This document shows positions 9,815 through 18,335 of a stretch of 64,000 nucleotides of DNA, piece by piece. Under the pieces are notes generated by a model. It searched no databases. It was not told where the DNA came from and saw only the letters and a list, made by a program, of their open reading frames with translations. Every line of letters starts with the position of its first letter. Position 1 is the stretch's first letter. The stretch comes from JAPPLB01 sp965204095 (GTDB lineage: Bacteria; Acidobacteriota; Terriglobia; Bryobacterales; UBA6623). The stretch is from positions 1,736,001 to 1,800,000 of the forward strand of contig OZ241991.1 of assembly GCA_965204095.1 (NCBI GenBank), read 5' to 3'. The position numbers and the translations under genes were made by a program.

Positions 9815-11265
9815 TGCCACCCGACGATCCGACCTACTCTGCCCTCAAGCGCACGACCCGGCGACACTTCTTCGAGCAATGCGGCATCGGACTCGGCAAG
9901 ACGGCGTTGACCTCTCTCATCGTCGGCGATTCGTTGTTCGGTTCGCCTGCGAATGGACCTCTTCTCAATAAACGCCACTTCCCTGCAAAGGCGAAGAATG
10001 TCATTTACCTTTTCATGGCTGGCGCTCCCAGCCAATTTGAGCTGTGGGAGCACAAGCCCGACTTGCAGAAGTTGAACGGCCAGCCTATTCCCAAGTCGCT
10101 GATGGAAGGCAAACGCTTCGCCTTCATGGAAAGTTTTACGAAGGAACCACCGAAGCTGCTCGCAACGAAGCGGAAGTTCAAACGCTACGGTCAGTCGGGC
10201 AAGCTGGTGTCTGAGTGCTTCCCGCACACGGCCCAGGTTGTCGACGATCTCGCGTTCGTTCGATCCATCCACACCGAGAACTTCAACCACGCGCCAGCCA
10301 AGATCATGATGAATACTGGTACGCCGATCTTCGGGCGGCCGAGCATGGGATCCTGGGTCAGCTATGGCATCGGCAGCGAGTCGAAGGAGCTTCCTGGATT
10401 CGTGGTGTTGCAGTCCGGCCCACGGGGACCTCGCGGAGGCGCACTCAATTGGGCAAGTGGATTCCTGCCGACAGCGCATCAGGGCGTTCCATTCCTGAGC
10501 GGCGGCGATCCGATTCTCAATATGTCAAACCCCCCGGGTTTCGACGACGTGCGTCAAGAGACCACGATCGACACGATTCTCGACCTCAATGGCATGCAGC
10601 TTGAGCGCCTGGGCGACCCGGAAATATCGACCAGGATTGCCGCCTATGAGATGGCCCACCGCATGCAGACGAGCGGTCCGGAATTGATCGACTTTTCCAC
10701 CGAGTCCAAGTCAACACTCGCGATGTACGGCGCTGAACCGGGAGCCAAGTCGTTTGCGAACAACTGTATCTTGGCGCGGCGCTTGGTGGAGCGGGGTGTT
10801 CGCTTTGTCCAGCTCTATCACTCAAGCTGGGACCACCACGGTGGCCGCCTCGAGAACCTCGAAAACAGCCTGGACGAAGTCTGCCTGGACGTCGACCAGG
10901 CTATCGCGGCGCTCATACGCGACCTCAAGATGCGCGGCCTTCTGGAAGAAACGCTCGTCGTTTGGGGCGGTGAATTCGGCCGAACCCCGATGGGCGAAGA
11001 GCGCGAAACAATCGGCCGCAATCACCACATTGACGCCTTTACCATGTGGTTCGCCGGCGGCGGTATCAAACCCGGTCAGACAATCGGCGAAACCGACGAG
11101 ATCGGCTTTTCTGCGGTCAAGAACCCGGTTCACGTCCACGACATCCAGGCCACAATCCTTCATCTGCTCGGAATCGACCACACCAAGCTGACCTTCAAGT
11201 TCCGTGGGCGCGATTTCCGACTGACGGACGTCGGAGGTCATGTCATCAACAAGATACTGGCTTAG
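9811..11265 (+). CDS. DUF1501 family protein (sulfatase-like fold, Tat-exported)
   Basis: The 484-residue protein has a twin-arginine signal (TTRRHFFEQCGIGLGKTA, RR at 17-18), then the DUF1501 body with NVIYLFMAGAPSQFELWEHK, SSWDHHGG, GEFGRTPM and RNHHIDAFTMWFAGGGIKPG, and ends with the typical FRGRDFRLTDVGGHVI tail. DUF1501 belongs to the alkaline phosphatase/sulfatase superfamily; the substrate is unknown. Its ATG overlaps the PSD1 stop (ATGA), so both are coupled. A second, truncated DUF1501 copy lies at 62843-63124. Confidence 0.92.
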   Translation: MMPPDDPTYSALKRTTRRHFFEQCGIGLGKTALTSLIVGDSLFGSPANGPLLNKRHFPAKAKNVIYLFMAGAPSQFELWEHKPDLQKLNGQPIPKSLMEGKRFAFMESFTKEPPKLLATKRKFKRYGQSGKLVSECFPHTAQVVDDLAFVRSIHTENFNHAPAKIMMNTGTPIFGRPSMGSWVSYGIGSESKELPGFVVLQSGPRGPRGGALNWASGFLPTAHQGVPFLSGGDPILNMSNPPGFDDVRQETTIDTILDLNGMQLERLGDPEISTRIAAYEMAHRMQTSGPELIDFSTESKSTLAMYGAEPGAKSFANNCILARRLVERGVRFVQLYHSSWDHHGGRLENLENSLDEVCLDVDQAIAALIRDLKMRGLLEETLVVWGGEFGRTPMGEERETIGRNHHIDAFTMWFAGGGIKPGQTIGETDEIGFSAVKNPVHVHDIQATILHLLGIDHTKLTFKFRGRDFRLTDVGGHVINKILA

Positions 11266-11412
11266 TGTTGATCAGTGCGTTGTAATATGGCGCGCCGTAC
11301 CGGGTCGCTGCGCGGCCTCATGGCGGGTGACTGAGTGAACAAAGGCGTATTCGGCAGGCGCCGTCAAGTCGGCCGTATGTAGTGAGATAGGATCAAGGAT
11401 CTCCGCCCAAGC

Positions 11413-11877
11413 ATGCGCTGTCCTTTCTGTGAACAAACGTCCGACAAGGTCGTCGACTCCCGTGAAAGCAAGGAGGGAGATGTCATCCGCCGGCGTCGCG
11501 AGTGTCTGCATTGCGATAGGCGGTTTACTACCTACGAGCGTATCGACGAAGTCCCCTACATGGTGGTCAAGAAAGACGGCCGCCGTGAAAAGTTCGACCG
11601 CCAGAAGGTCCTCAACGGACTCTTGCGTGCATGCGAGAAACGTCCCGTCAGCATGAGCAATCTGGAAGAGCTGGTCAACGAGGCGGAATCGATGGTTGTC
11701 GAGGCACCAGAGCGTGAGTGCGCCACCGTGGCCATCGGGGAATGCCTGATGGAACGTTTGCGCACAATCGACCAAGTTGCCTATGTCCGCTTCGCATCCG
11801 TGTACCGCGATTTTCAAGACGAAGAAGAGTTCCTCAAAGAGGTCACCGCCCTGATCAAGCAGAAGAAATTGAATTGA
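11413..11877 (+). CDS. nrdR: Transcriptional repressor NrdR
   Basis: The 154-residue protein has a zinc ribbon (C3, C6, C31, C34; MRCPFCEQTSDKVVDSRES) and an ATP-cone domain at about residues 46-136. NrdR represses ribonucleotide reductase genes in response to ATP/dATP by binding NrdR boxes. Length and domain order match the family exactly. It stands alone upstream of the rpoD leader on the same strand. Confidence 0.96.
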   Translation: MRCPFCEQTSDKVVDSRESKEGDVIRRRRECLHCDRRFTTYERIDEVPYMVVKKDGRREKFDRQKVLNGLLRACEKRPVSMSNLEELVNEAESMVVEAPERECATVAIGECLMERLRTIDQVAYVRFASVYRDFQDEEEFLKEVTALIKQKKLN

Positions 11878-12198
11878 AAGCGCTTTTGCTTCAGTTGGCC
11901 GTCAGGGCCGCACATTGCGGATTTTCTATTGCAAATAAGACGTCTTTCACTGATACTGTTCTTGAAAGGCCGTAGACCCGCTGGATCTACGGAGTTAATT
12001 CTCGCCTTCCCCACCACATGTTCGACCCGGCCCTTTCAGACGTTTTGCTCTGCTTGGCATCCCGTTGCCAAGTTGGGTGGGATCAAGGCTCCTGCTCGTG
12101 ACCGTGAAAACAGCCATTGGGGTCTGGACGCGCTTATTCGGCCTTAGGTGGAGCATGACCTCGTCTCAGTGCAGGAAAGTCTTTCCTGACAAGTCGAT
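11878..12198 (+). promoter_or_regulatory. Long rpoD leader with two perfect hairpins
   Basis: No gene is seen in these 321 bases between nrdR and rpoD. Two short perfect inverted repeats stand out: CCGTAGA paired with TCTACGG (11970-11992, 9-base loop) and CTTGGCA paired with TGCCAAG (12053-12072, 6-base loop). Neither is followed by a T tract, so they are not ordinary terminators. They may belong to a structured 5' leader or an unrecognised RNA. No known riboswitch consensus was recognised. Confidence 0.35.
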
Positions 12199-13764
12199 AT
12201 GAGATCCGAGGATTCGTCTGTGGATCAGTTCGAGGAACAACAGCTCATTCCCGAGTCCCGCGAGAGACTCAAGGTCGAGGTCGAAGACAACGGCGACTTC
12301 ATTGACGGCCAGGGGCGAGGCCTGAATGCCGGTGAGCTGGAACCAGCCACGGAAGAAGCCCTGTACACCGACGATCCGGTTCGAGTTTATCTGCGTGAGA
12401 TGGGCTCCGTTCCCTTACTGACCCGACAGGGCGAAGTGGACTTGGCGCGCCGCATGGAGCGTGGCAAGACGCAGATGTTTCGAGCCATTTCACGCTCTCC
12501 ACTCGTGCTGGCCGAGATTATGGCCCTTTACGATCGGATCAAGCGTGGCGACACCGACCTGGAAGCTGTCGTCGTTATTCCACGTACTGACGAAACAGAA
12601 GACGAGCGTGCAGAGAAGCGCATCGAAGCCAAGCGGAAGTTCACCCGTGTGGTGAGGGCTTACAAGCGGGTCGAGACTATCGACCAAAAGATCCAGCGAA
12701 CTCCAAAGCGAAACGTCCATGTCGTCCGACAACTCCAGTGGAAACGCAAGAGGCTCCTGGTTAAGCTCTCGAGGACAATTCAGCAAGTGCCTTTCTCGCA
12801 GGCTTACTGGGACAAGTTCAGCGACGAGTTGGAGAAAGCCCAATCGAATCTCGCTCCGCTCTATTCCGAACTGGATCGGCTCAAGACCAAGTCAGCGAGG
12901 AAAACCAGTTCCGTTGCGGCGGCCCAACGGGAAATTCGACGTGAGATTCGCAAGGCCGAGGCGGCCTACAGGTTGACGCTCAAAGAGGTCCGGCAGACGA
13001 CGCGGCGCATCTATAGCGGCTTCTGCGAGTCGGAGAGGGCCAAGAAAGAGCTCGTGGAAGCGAACCTCCGCTTGGTCGTGTCCGTAGCGAAGAAGTACGT
13101 CAACCGCGGACTCCACCTGCTCGACTTGATTCAGGAAGGCAATCTCGGGCTGATGCGGGCTGCCGAGAAGTTTGAATACCGCCGCGGCTACAAGTTCTCC
13201 ACCTACGCCACTTGGTGGATTCGCCAAGCCATTACCAGAGCCATCGCCGATCAATCGCGTACGATCCGCATTCCCGTTCATATGAACGAGAGCATGAACA
13301 AGTTTCTTCGAGCCTCACGCGAGTTGGAGAAGGAACTCGGTCGCATGCCCACCAACGACGAAATCGGGGGCAGCATGGAAATCTCGGCGGAGAAAGTCCA
13401 GAAGCTCAAGACGATTTCACGAGACCCGGTTTCGCTGGAGACTCCTGTCGGCCGAGACGGTGAATCAGCACTCGGTGACCTGTTGGAAGACCGCTGGGTC
13501 GGTTCCCCCGTAGACACTGTCATCGAATCGAATGTCCAGGACGAGACGGCCGACGTGCTCAAGACCCTTTCTCCCAAAGAAGAAAAGGTGATCCGCATGC
13601 GATTTGGTATCGGATGCGATCGAGAACACACTCTGGAAGAGATTGGTCAGGAGTTTGCCGTCACACGGGAACGTATCCGGCAAATCGAAGCCAAGGCGCT
13701 CCGTGCTCTGAGGGGCCCGGATCGCGCCCGCCGGCTGCGCGCTCTGATGGCCGCCAAGCACTAG
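12199..13764 (+). CDS. rpoD: Primary sigma-70 family RNA polymerase sigma factor
   Basis: The 521-residue protein has region 1.2 (DPVRVYLREMGSVPLLTRQ), a long non-conserved insert, region 2 (GLHLLDLIQEGNLGLMRAAE, KFSTYATWWIRQAI), region 3, and region 4 ending in TLEEIGQEFAVTRERIRQIE. The RpoD-type extent and the perfect core-binding region 2 indicate the housekeeping factor. Region 1.1 is very short compared with E. coli RpoD. An atypical upstream leader of over 300 bases precedes it. A glycosyltransferase follows 59 bases downstream. Confidence 0.93.
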   Translation: MRSEDSSVDQFEEQQLIPESRERLKVEVEDNGDFIDGQGRGLNAGELEPATEEALYTDDPVRVYLREMGSVPLLTRQGEVDLARRMERGKTQMFRAISRSPLVLAEIMALYDRIKRGDTDLEAVVVIPRTDETEDERAEKRIEAKRKFTRVVRAYKRVETIDQKIQRTPKRNVHVVRQLQWKRKRLLVKLSRTIQQVPFSQAYWDKFSDELEKAQSNLAPLYSELDRLKTKSARKTSSVAAAQREIRREIRKAEAAYRLTLKEVRQTTRRIYSGFCESERAKKELVEANLRLVVSVAKKYVNRGLHLLDLIQEGNLGLMRAAEKFEYRRGYKFSTYATWWIRQAITRAIADQSRTIRIPVHMNESMNKFLRASRELEKELGRMPTNDEIGGSMEISAEKVQKLKTISRDPVSLETPVGRDGESALGDLLEDRWVGSPVDTVIESNVQDETADVLKTLSPKEEKVIRMRFGIGCDREHTLEEIGQEFAVTRERIRQIEAKALRALRGPDRARRLRALMAAKH

Positions 13765-13822
13765 TCACGTTGTCACCACGCAGCGGAGCACAAGGCAGCC
13801 GTCAGGTCGAATCGCGAGTTGC

Positions 13823-14620
13823 TTGGTGGGCATTTGGACACTAAGCTCGCCATCGCTTCCTCGGAGCCAGTCTCTCTTGTTGCCTCCCCTTTCGGTTGTC
13901 ATTCCCGCCTACAACGAACAGCAGCGCCTGCCTGCCTCCTTGCGGAAGGTGGCTGGTTTTCTTGGTGCGCACGTCGACGGTCCCTGCGAGATCCTGGTTG
14001 TGAACGACGGTTCGACCGACGGAACTTTCGAGGCCGCGCGACAGGCCGGAGCCGGCATGGAAAACGACCAACTGCAAGTGACCGTGCTTGACAACGGCGC
14101 CAATCGCGGTAAGGGCTACTCGGTTCGTCACGGCGTCTCCGAGAGCTGCCGTGGATGGGTGCTGGTTACCGACGCCGACCTTTCCGCGCCCATCGACGAG
14201 TGCTTGAAGCTTTTTGCAGCCGTAGAAGAACAAGGTTGTGACATTGCGATCGGCTCACGAGCCGTCGATCGCTCACTTATCGTTGTCCGCCAATCCCTGT
14301 TCCGTGAAACGATGGGCCGCGTCTTCAACGTCGCCGTGCGCCTCGGAGCCGGCCTCACCTTCAAGGACACTCAGTGCGGCTTCAAGCTCTTTTCCGGCAA
14401 GTCCGCGCAGGATATCTTTTCCCGGCAGCTTCTGGAAGGTTTCGGCTTCGACGTGGAAGTGCTCTATCTAGCGAAAAAACTCGGCTACCGGGCAGTCGAG
14501 GTGCCCGTTCGCTGGGACGATTGCCAAGGAACCAAGGTCAGTGTATTTTCTGGCGCCGACGCTTTCGTGGATATCCTCCGCGTCCGCAAGAACGACTGGA
14601 CCGGCAAGTACAAAAAATAG
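13823..14620 (+). CDS. Family 2 glycosyltransferase (dolichyl-phosphate glucosyltransferase-like)
   Basis: A GT-A fold glycosyltransferase of up to 265 residues. PLSVVIPAYNEQQRLPASL marks the nucleotide-sugar strand, VNDGSTDGT the next loop, and VLVTDADLSAPIDE the DxD-like metal site. TFKDTQCGFKLFSGKSAQ is characteristic of the dolichyl- or polyprenyl-phosphate glucosyltransferase (DPG synthase-like) subgroup. It probably transfers a sugar from a nucleotide sugar to a lipid carrier at the membrane. The start is uncertain: GTG 13823 adds about 20 weakly conserved residues, and a TTG near 13877 would begin just before the conserved strand. Confidence 0.82.
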   Translation: MVGIWTLSSPSLPRSQSLLLPPLSVVIPAYNEQQRLPASLRKVAGFLGAHVDGPCEILVVNDGSTDGTFEAARQAGAGMENDQLQVTVLDNGANRGKGYSVRHGVSESCRGWVLVTDADLSAPIDECLKLFAAVEEQGCDIAIGSRAVDRSLIVVRQSLFRETMGRVFNVAVRLGAGLTFKDTQCGFKLFSGKSAQDIFSRQLLEGFGFDVEVLYLAKKLGYRAVEVPVRWDDCQGTKVSVFSGADAFVDILRVRKNDWTGKYKK

Positions 14621-14927
14621 CGGAGCCGGTATACTTGCCGCTGTGGCGTCGTCTCCCATGCCCCCAAAGAAGTCTTACAGGGTCCGAGTCTACAGCACGA
14701 TGAACAGCTTCATCAGGCCTTTTTGCGCTGCGATTCTCCAGTCTGCATGTCTCACCACGTGGCGAGACGAAGTGCGTGAGAGGGCCGTCAGGACGAGGCG
14801 CGCGCCGCTGGGAGCCAGCAGCTCGGCCTTTAAGGTTTTCACGAAACACGAGTCACGAAACACGACCTTTTATCGCGTGCTTCGGCCGTCGGGTGGTGAA
14901 ACATGCAGGCTAGGTCCGGATGGTGCC
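14621..14927. other. Intergenic region carrying dispersed repeat copy A
   Basis: No gene is supported in these 307 bases. The right part is repeat copy A, described separately. A 16-base sequence at 14743-14758 (CTGCATGTCTCACCAC) is the reverse complement, with one mismatch, of 14893-14908 inside the repeat, so the two could bound a small element of about 166 bases with terminal inverted repeats. Short open frames here are shadows without family features. Confidence 0.4.
14834..14913 (+). repeat. Dispersed intergenic repeat, copy A
   Basis: The copy runs from GGTTTTCACGAAACACGAGT, through TTTTATCGCGTGCTTCGG, to a tail GTGGTGAAACATGCAGGCT. Near-identical copies are at 28796-28887 and 41679-41748, a partial one at 35576-35604, and a degenerate tail at 61542-61560. 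All are intergenic. The left part has internal near-tandem units (ACGAAACACGA / TCACGAAACACGA). This copy ends 14 bases beyond the stop of the RelE-type toxin gene. Confidence 0.75.
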
Positions 14928-15200
14928 TCAGCGGTACACTTTGTCGCGGCTGCCGACCTTCACCACCAGGACACGCAAAGCGTCGTCCTGAATTTCGCAA
15001 ATCACGCGGCAATTCCCCACCCGATATCGCCACAACTCACCCAGTGGACCGGTCAGCGCCTTACCCAGGATACGTGGGTCTTCCAGTACCGCAACCCGTT
15101 CGTTCATGTAATCGACAATGCGTCGAGCTATCTGCTTGTGGAGCTTGCGAAGTTGGTTCCGGGAGGTTGCGGTGTACTCAATCGTCCAAGTCAAGGGCAT
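14928..15200 (-). CDS. RelE/ParE family toxin
   Basis: The 90-residue protein has the RelE fold pattern: WTIEYTATSRNQLRKLHKQ at the N-terminus, then PLGELWRYRVGNCRVICEI and a C-terminal VLVVKVGSRDKVYR. RelE toxins cleave mRNA on the ribosome; the basic residues in the last two strands fit that role. Its start overlaps the end of the upstream ribbon-helix-helix antitoxin gene by 23 bases, the normal antitoxin-first layout. Dispersed repeat copy A lies just downstream. Confidence 0.9.
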   Translation of the reverse strand: MPLTWTIEYTATSRNQLRKLHKQIARRIVDYMNERVAVLEDPRILGKALTGPLGELWRYRVGNCRVICEIQDDALRVLVVKVGSRDKVYR

Positions 15201-15405
15201 CCCTTACTTCGGCGGAGGAGTATACTTTCTCCTTGCCTTGACGAAGGCGCTCCAAAACATCCGCGGCAAGGTAGTAGTCCTCCATATCCTCAAGGCCACG
15301 CTCGATCAGTTCACGCAGGTAGAAAGCCTTGCTGCGCCCGGTCTGCGAAGCCAGAAAATCAAGCCGTTGCTCGGTTTCAGGAGCAAGTCGAATCGAAGTC
15401 GCCAT
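15178..15405 (-). CDS. Ribbon-helix-helix antitoxin (RelB-like)
   Basis: The 75-residue protein begins with a ribbon-helix-helix DNA-binding motif (MATSIRLAPETEQRLDFLAS, then TGRSKAFYLRELIERGLED) and ends with an acidic tail that would wrap the toxin. It is the partner of the RelE-type toxin, whose start lies inside its last codons. The pair probably represses its own promoter upstream of 15405. Confidence 0.88.
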   Translation of the reverse strand: MATSIRLAPETEQRLDFLASQTGRSKAFYLRELIERGLEDMEDYYLAADVLERLRQGKEKVYSSAEVRDALDLDD

Positions 15406-15561
15406 GCCGGCGGCCCTCCGGAATCTTCTGAATATAGGTATTCATCGTATCGTCCCTGGCCGTCGGGGTGGTTGATCGAGGACCATCAGACGGCGTAGCC
15501 GTCAATCGGGCTCCCCCTTTGACCGGACGTACTGAATTGCTTCACGTTGACTCGTGATCGA

Positions 15562-16278
15562 TCAAGAGCTTCGTCGAAAAGCCTGGTACGGCCCTCTTGG
15601 CGGGCCACCCCTTTGCAGTAGCCGACAATACAGATAGAACATCACGGCAACCGGTAAGAGCAGCCAAGCGGCGAGCGGGGCCTTGGTGAAGAGCCAATCC
15701 AGAGCAAAGATCACGGGCAATCCCAGTACAATGAACCCGACGAGGACCGCAACGAATCCCGCGGCAAGGACTGCGACCCAAGACACGGGAGAGCGCCACA
15801 GACAGGTAATGGCCTCACGCCATGACTCGGCGGCGGTCGCCCACCGAAAGTAAATCAGTGGCAATAAGCTGAAGATCACGGCAAACAGGATGGCCGGCTG
15901 GACATCGCGGAAAGCGAACAGAAAAAACAAGAAAACCGCAATCAAATGACCCGCTATTGCGACTGGAGTCAGCACGCGCTCGACGCCGCCGCGAGCGAGG
16001 GCCGACCACCTGTTCCAGAGACGACCAAGCCTGTTTCTCGAGTTTCGGGATTCTGAATGTTCGGCAGACGAGCCGGTATGACGGCTTCTCTGTCTCTCCC
16101 AGTCCGCCCTGAGTTTTCTCTTTCTCTCCCGGTACGCTCTGAGCTTGTCGGCGGGGTCCGCAGACGAGCCGGTACTACGATTCTTTGCACGGCTTCTCTG
16201 TCTCTCTGTTCCGGTTTGCTCTGTTCCGGATGCGCCGGCATGAAGCTCCAGCGCCTTGAGAGCCTGCTCCCTTGTCAT
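15562..16278 (-). CDS. Uncharacterised membrane protein with basic N-terminal tail
   Basis: The 238-residue product has a hydrophilic N-terminal third rich in Arg, Ser and Glu (about residues 1-85) followed by four to five hydrophobic segments (for example VAIAGHLIAVFLFFLFAF, AILFAVIFSLLPLIYFRW, VAVLAAGFVAVLVGFIVL). The tail has an internal duplication at DNA level: a stretch containing GCAGACGAGCCGGTA recurs about 100 bases apart (near 16064 and 16160), giving repeated TGSSA units. No family was recognised. It follows the transglutaminase gene on the same strand after 125 bases. Confidence 0.6.
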   Translation of the reverse strand: MTREQALKALELHAGASGTEQTGTERQRSRAKNRSTGSSADPADKLRAYRERKRKLRADWERQRSRHTGSSAEHSESRNSRNRLGRLWNRWSALARGGVERVLTPVAIAGHLIAVFLFFLFAFRDVQPAILFAVIFSLLPLIYFRWATAAESWREAITCLWRSPVSWVAVLAAGFVAVLVGFIVLGLPVIFALDWLFTKAPLAAWLLLPVAVMFYLYCRLLQRGGPPRGPYQAFRRSS

Positions 16279-16403
16279 GGCGTGTCAAGGCATGTCAGCT
16301 CACTCCACGCGCTTTGAAACCGGAAAGCCAAGCACTCGGCTTCAGGTCCTTCCCGGCCGGCTTCAGCAGACTCTCCATGGCCCTCTGGCAGTGCTTCACG
16401 GTG

Positions 16404-17351
16404 CTATGGGGTTCCCTCAGGATGGCCTGAGGTAGACAGGTGTCGAAGTTCACCAGGCTTGCTGCCTGCTGTCGGGCACCCCCACGCCAAGCAATCGCGA
16501 ACCTGCACAACCACATCGAGCCGGGTTTGTCCACCTCCGCGATAGACGCCCCGGGTTGGAGACACGTCCTGATAGTCGCGGCCTACCGCGATTCGCACGT
16601 GCCGTTCGTCGGAGACCCTCTTGTTGGCCGGGTCGAAGCCGACCCAGCCGAGTTCCGGCAGCAGGCATTCGACCCAGGCATGAGTGGCGTTTTGCTGCGC
16701 CTCCTCGCCATCTGGGCCGATGATGTGCAGGTAGCCCGAGACATAGCGGGCGGGGATTCCCCAGGATCGTGCAATCGCGATCATGACGTGGGCGTAGTCC
16801 TGACAGACTCCCCTGCCGGATTCGAGGATGTGCTCAATGGGGGATGCCACCGAGGTGCTCCCAGGAACGTAGTGGAAACCGTTGTGAAGAGTGTCGGAAA
16901 GCCGCAAGAGATCCTTGAGAGGGTCGTCCCCGCGCTTGATGCCGTTGCGGTCAACGAAACTGGCAAGTGCGTGTGAAGACCTGGCCAACACACTGGGGTG
17001 CGTGAAGTCCCAATGAATGAAAGATGCCTTCCAGGAGTCGATCTCCGGCCAGGCATCTGCACCGAGACCGTCTGGAAGCGGGCTAACGAGTGCTGGCTGG
17101 ACCTTGGAGCGGGCCGTAATCTCCAAGGATTCGTGCTCCCGATGGATGTTGAGTACATGTCTCGTGTTGCCGAAACTGTCCGTTTCAGTGCTTAGGAAAG
17201 CCGGTGGTTCCGTTTTGATCTCGAACTGCAAAAGCCGCTGACCCCGATCGTCGCGCGGCTGCAGGCAGAGCAGCATGACGCTCTGCCGTGCAGGAGATAC
17301 ATAGAGGTAGCGGGAGACGTGCTTGATTCCATATTTGATGGCTCCGGCCAT
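16404..17351 (-). CDS. Transglutaminase-like protein with bacterial N-terminal domain
   Basis: The 315-residue protein has the bacterial transglutaminase N-terminal beta domain (KYGIKHVSRYLYVSPARQSV) and a transglutaminase core with C183 (GRGVCQDYAHVM), H224 (THAWVEC) and D240 (GWVGFDPANK) as the expected triad. Such proteins are cysteine peptidases or transglutaminases. It sits 4 bases after an alpha-E gene and below a circularly permuted ATP-grasp gene. That cluster is conserved in many bacteria and has been predicted to make or process a peptide. The last 30 residues are family-atypical. Confidence 0.9.
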   Translation of the reverse strand: MAGAIKYGIKHVSRYLYVSPARQSVMLLCLQPRDDRGQRLLQFEIKTEPPAFLSTETDSFGNTRHVLNIHREHESLEITARSKVQPALVSPLPDGLGADAWPEIDSWKASFIHWDFTHPSVLARSSHALASFVDRNGIKRGDDPLKDLLRLSDTLHNGFHYVPGSTSVASPIEHILESGRGVCQDYAHVMIAIARSWGIPARYVSGYLHIIGPDGEEAQQNATHAWVECLLPELGWVGFDPANKRVSDERHVRIAVGRDYQDVSPTRGVYRGGGQTRLDVVVQVRDCLAWGCPTAGSKPGELRHLSTSGHPEGTP

Positions 17352-17355
17352 GGCG

Positions 17356-18318
17356 TCAGCGTACCGGAGAATCTTCGATGGCGTAATGGACGTAGGCGGC
17401 GATCAGGAGATCGTGGAGTTCCCAACTGGACTGCCTGACTTGCTCGAGAAGAGCCTCGTGGTCCTCCCGATCCGGCCAGTCATTCTGGATCAGAGCGCAC
17501 AGACGCCCGGCCATGCGCCGGGCTGCGGCGCTGGAATGCTCCTGAGGGCCGGGACCGATGGCATCGAGCTCCGCGGCTGTCGATTCGAGAGAGCAACAGA
17601 GCGAGTTGTGGAGCAGTGGGTCCATGACGAGCAAGTCAAGGACCCGGCGCGGCTGGACATCGACGCTGTAGTTGCGGTGGTAGGCATCATACGCTTGGCA
17701 GACGCGCAACAAACTCGTCCAGTCGGCATCGAAGGATACGTCTCTTAGCTTGGCGATGGCGAGTTGAGACAGCAGCAACCCCGTCGAGAACTGGACGCGT
17801 TCAATGAAACGCCCGAGCTGCAGGAAATGCCACCCTTCGTCGCGATACATGGTTGCCTCCGCCACGCCGGCGAAAGTGTTGATCTCACTTGCCGTTTCCG
17901 CGTAGAAACTCTCTGGGGCGATCTTCCAGATTTCCGGAATGCTCGACTTCCGGAGCCTGAGGTAGGCCAAGTTCAGACAGGTCCACATTTCTGCGCTGAT
18001 GCAGTGGCGCATCTGGCGGGCATTCTCACGGCCGAGGGCAAAGCAATTCCAGATCGAATCGGAGCTCTCGAAAGTGAGGTCACCGGCCAAAGTGTAGGAA
18101 TCGGCCAAAGTGTAGTCGTCGCTGCCGAGCAACTCGAGTCGTCCTCCGGGAGGCTGCCGGTTCAAGCTCATGTAGATCCGGCTCCAGCCGAAATAGATCT
18201 CCCGGATCGGCCGATCCACCAGAATTTCCACCTGCCATCGCAGCAGACAGCAGAGATGCTCCGCCCGCTCGAAGTAACGGCCCATCCAATAAAGGCCCTC
18301 TGCGCTTCGCGAAAGCAT
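17356..18318 (-). CDS. Alpha-E domain protein (DUF403)
   Basis: The start is placed at ATG 18318, giving MLSRSAEGLYWMGRYFERAE, the classic beginning of alpha-E proteins. The longer open frame would overlap the ATP-grasp gene with non-conserved residues. The all-alpha domain fills the 320-residue product. Its biochemical role is not established, but it travels with the ATP-grasp and transglutaminase genes found on either side, 17 and 4 bases away. Confidence 0.92.
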   Translation of the reverse strand: MLSRSAEGLYWMGRYFERAEHLCCLLRWQVEILVDRPIREIYFGWSRIYMSLNRQPPGGRLELLGSDDYTLADSYTLAGDLTFESSDSIWNCFALGRENARQMRHCISAEMWTCLNLAYLRLRKSSIPEIWKIAPESFYAETASEINTFAGVAEATMYRDEGWHFLQLGRFIERVQFSTGLLLSQLAIAKLRDVSFDADWTSLLRVCQAYDAYHRNYSVDVQPRRVLDLLVMDPLLHNSLCCSLESTAAELDAIGPGPQEHSSAAARRMAGRLCALIQNDWPDREDHEALLEQVRQSSWELHDLLIAAYVHYAIEDSPVR

Positions 18319-18335
18319 TCTCAGTGTTTCTCTCC

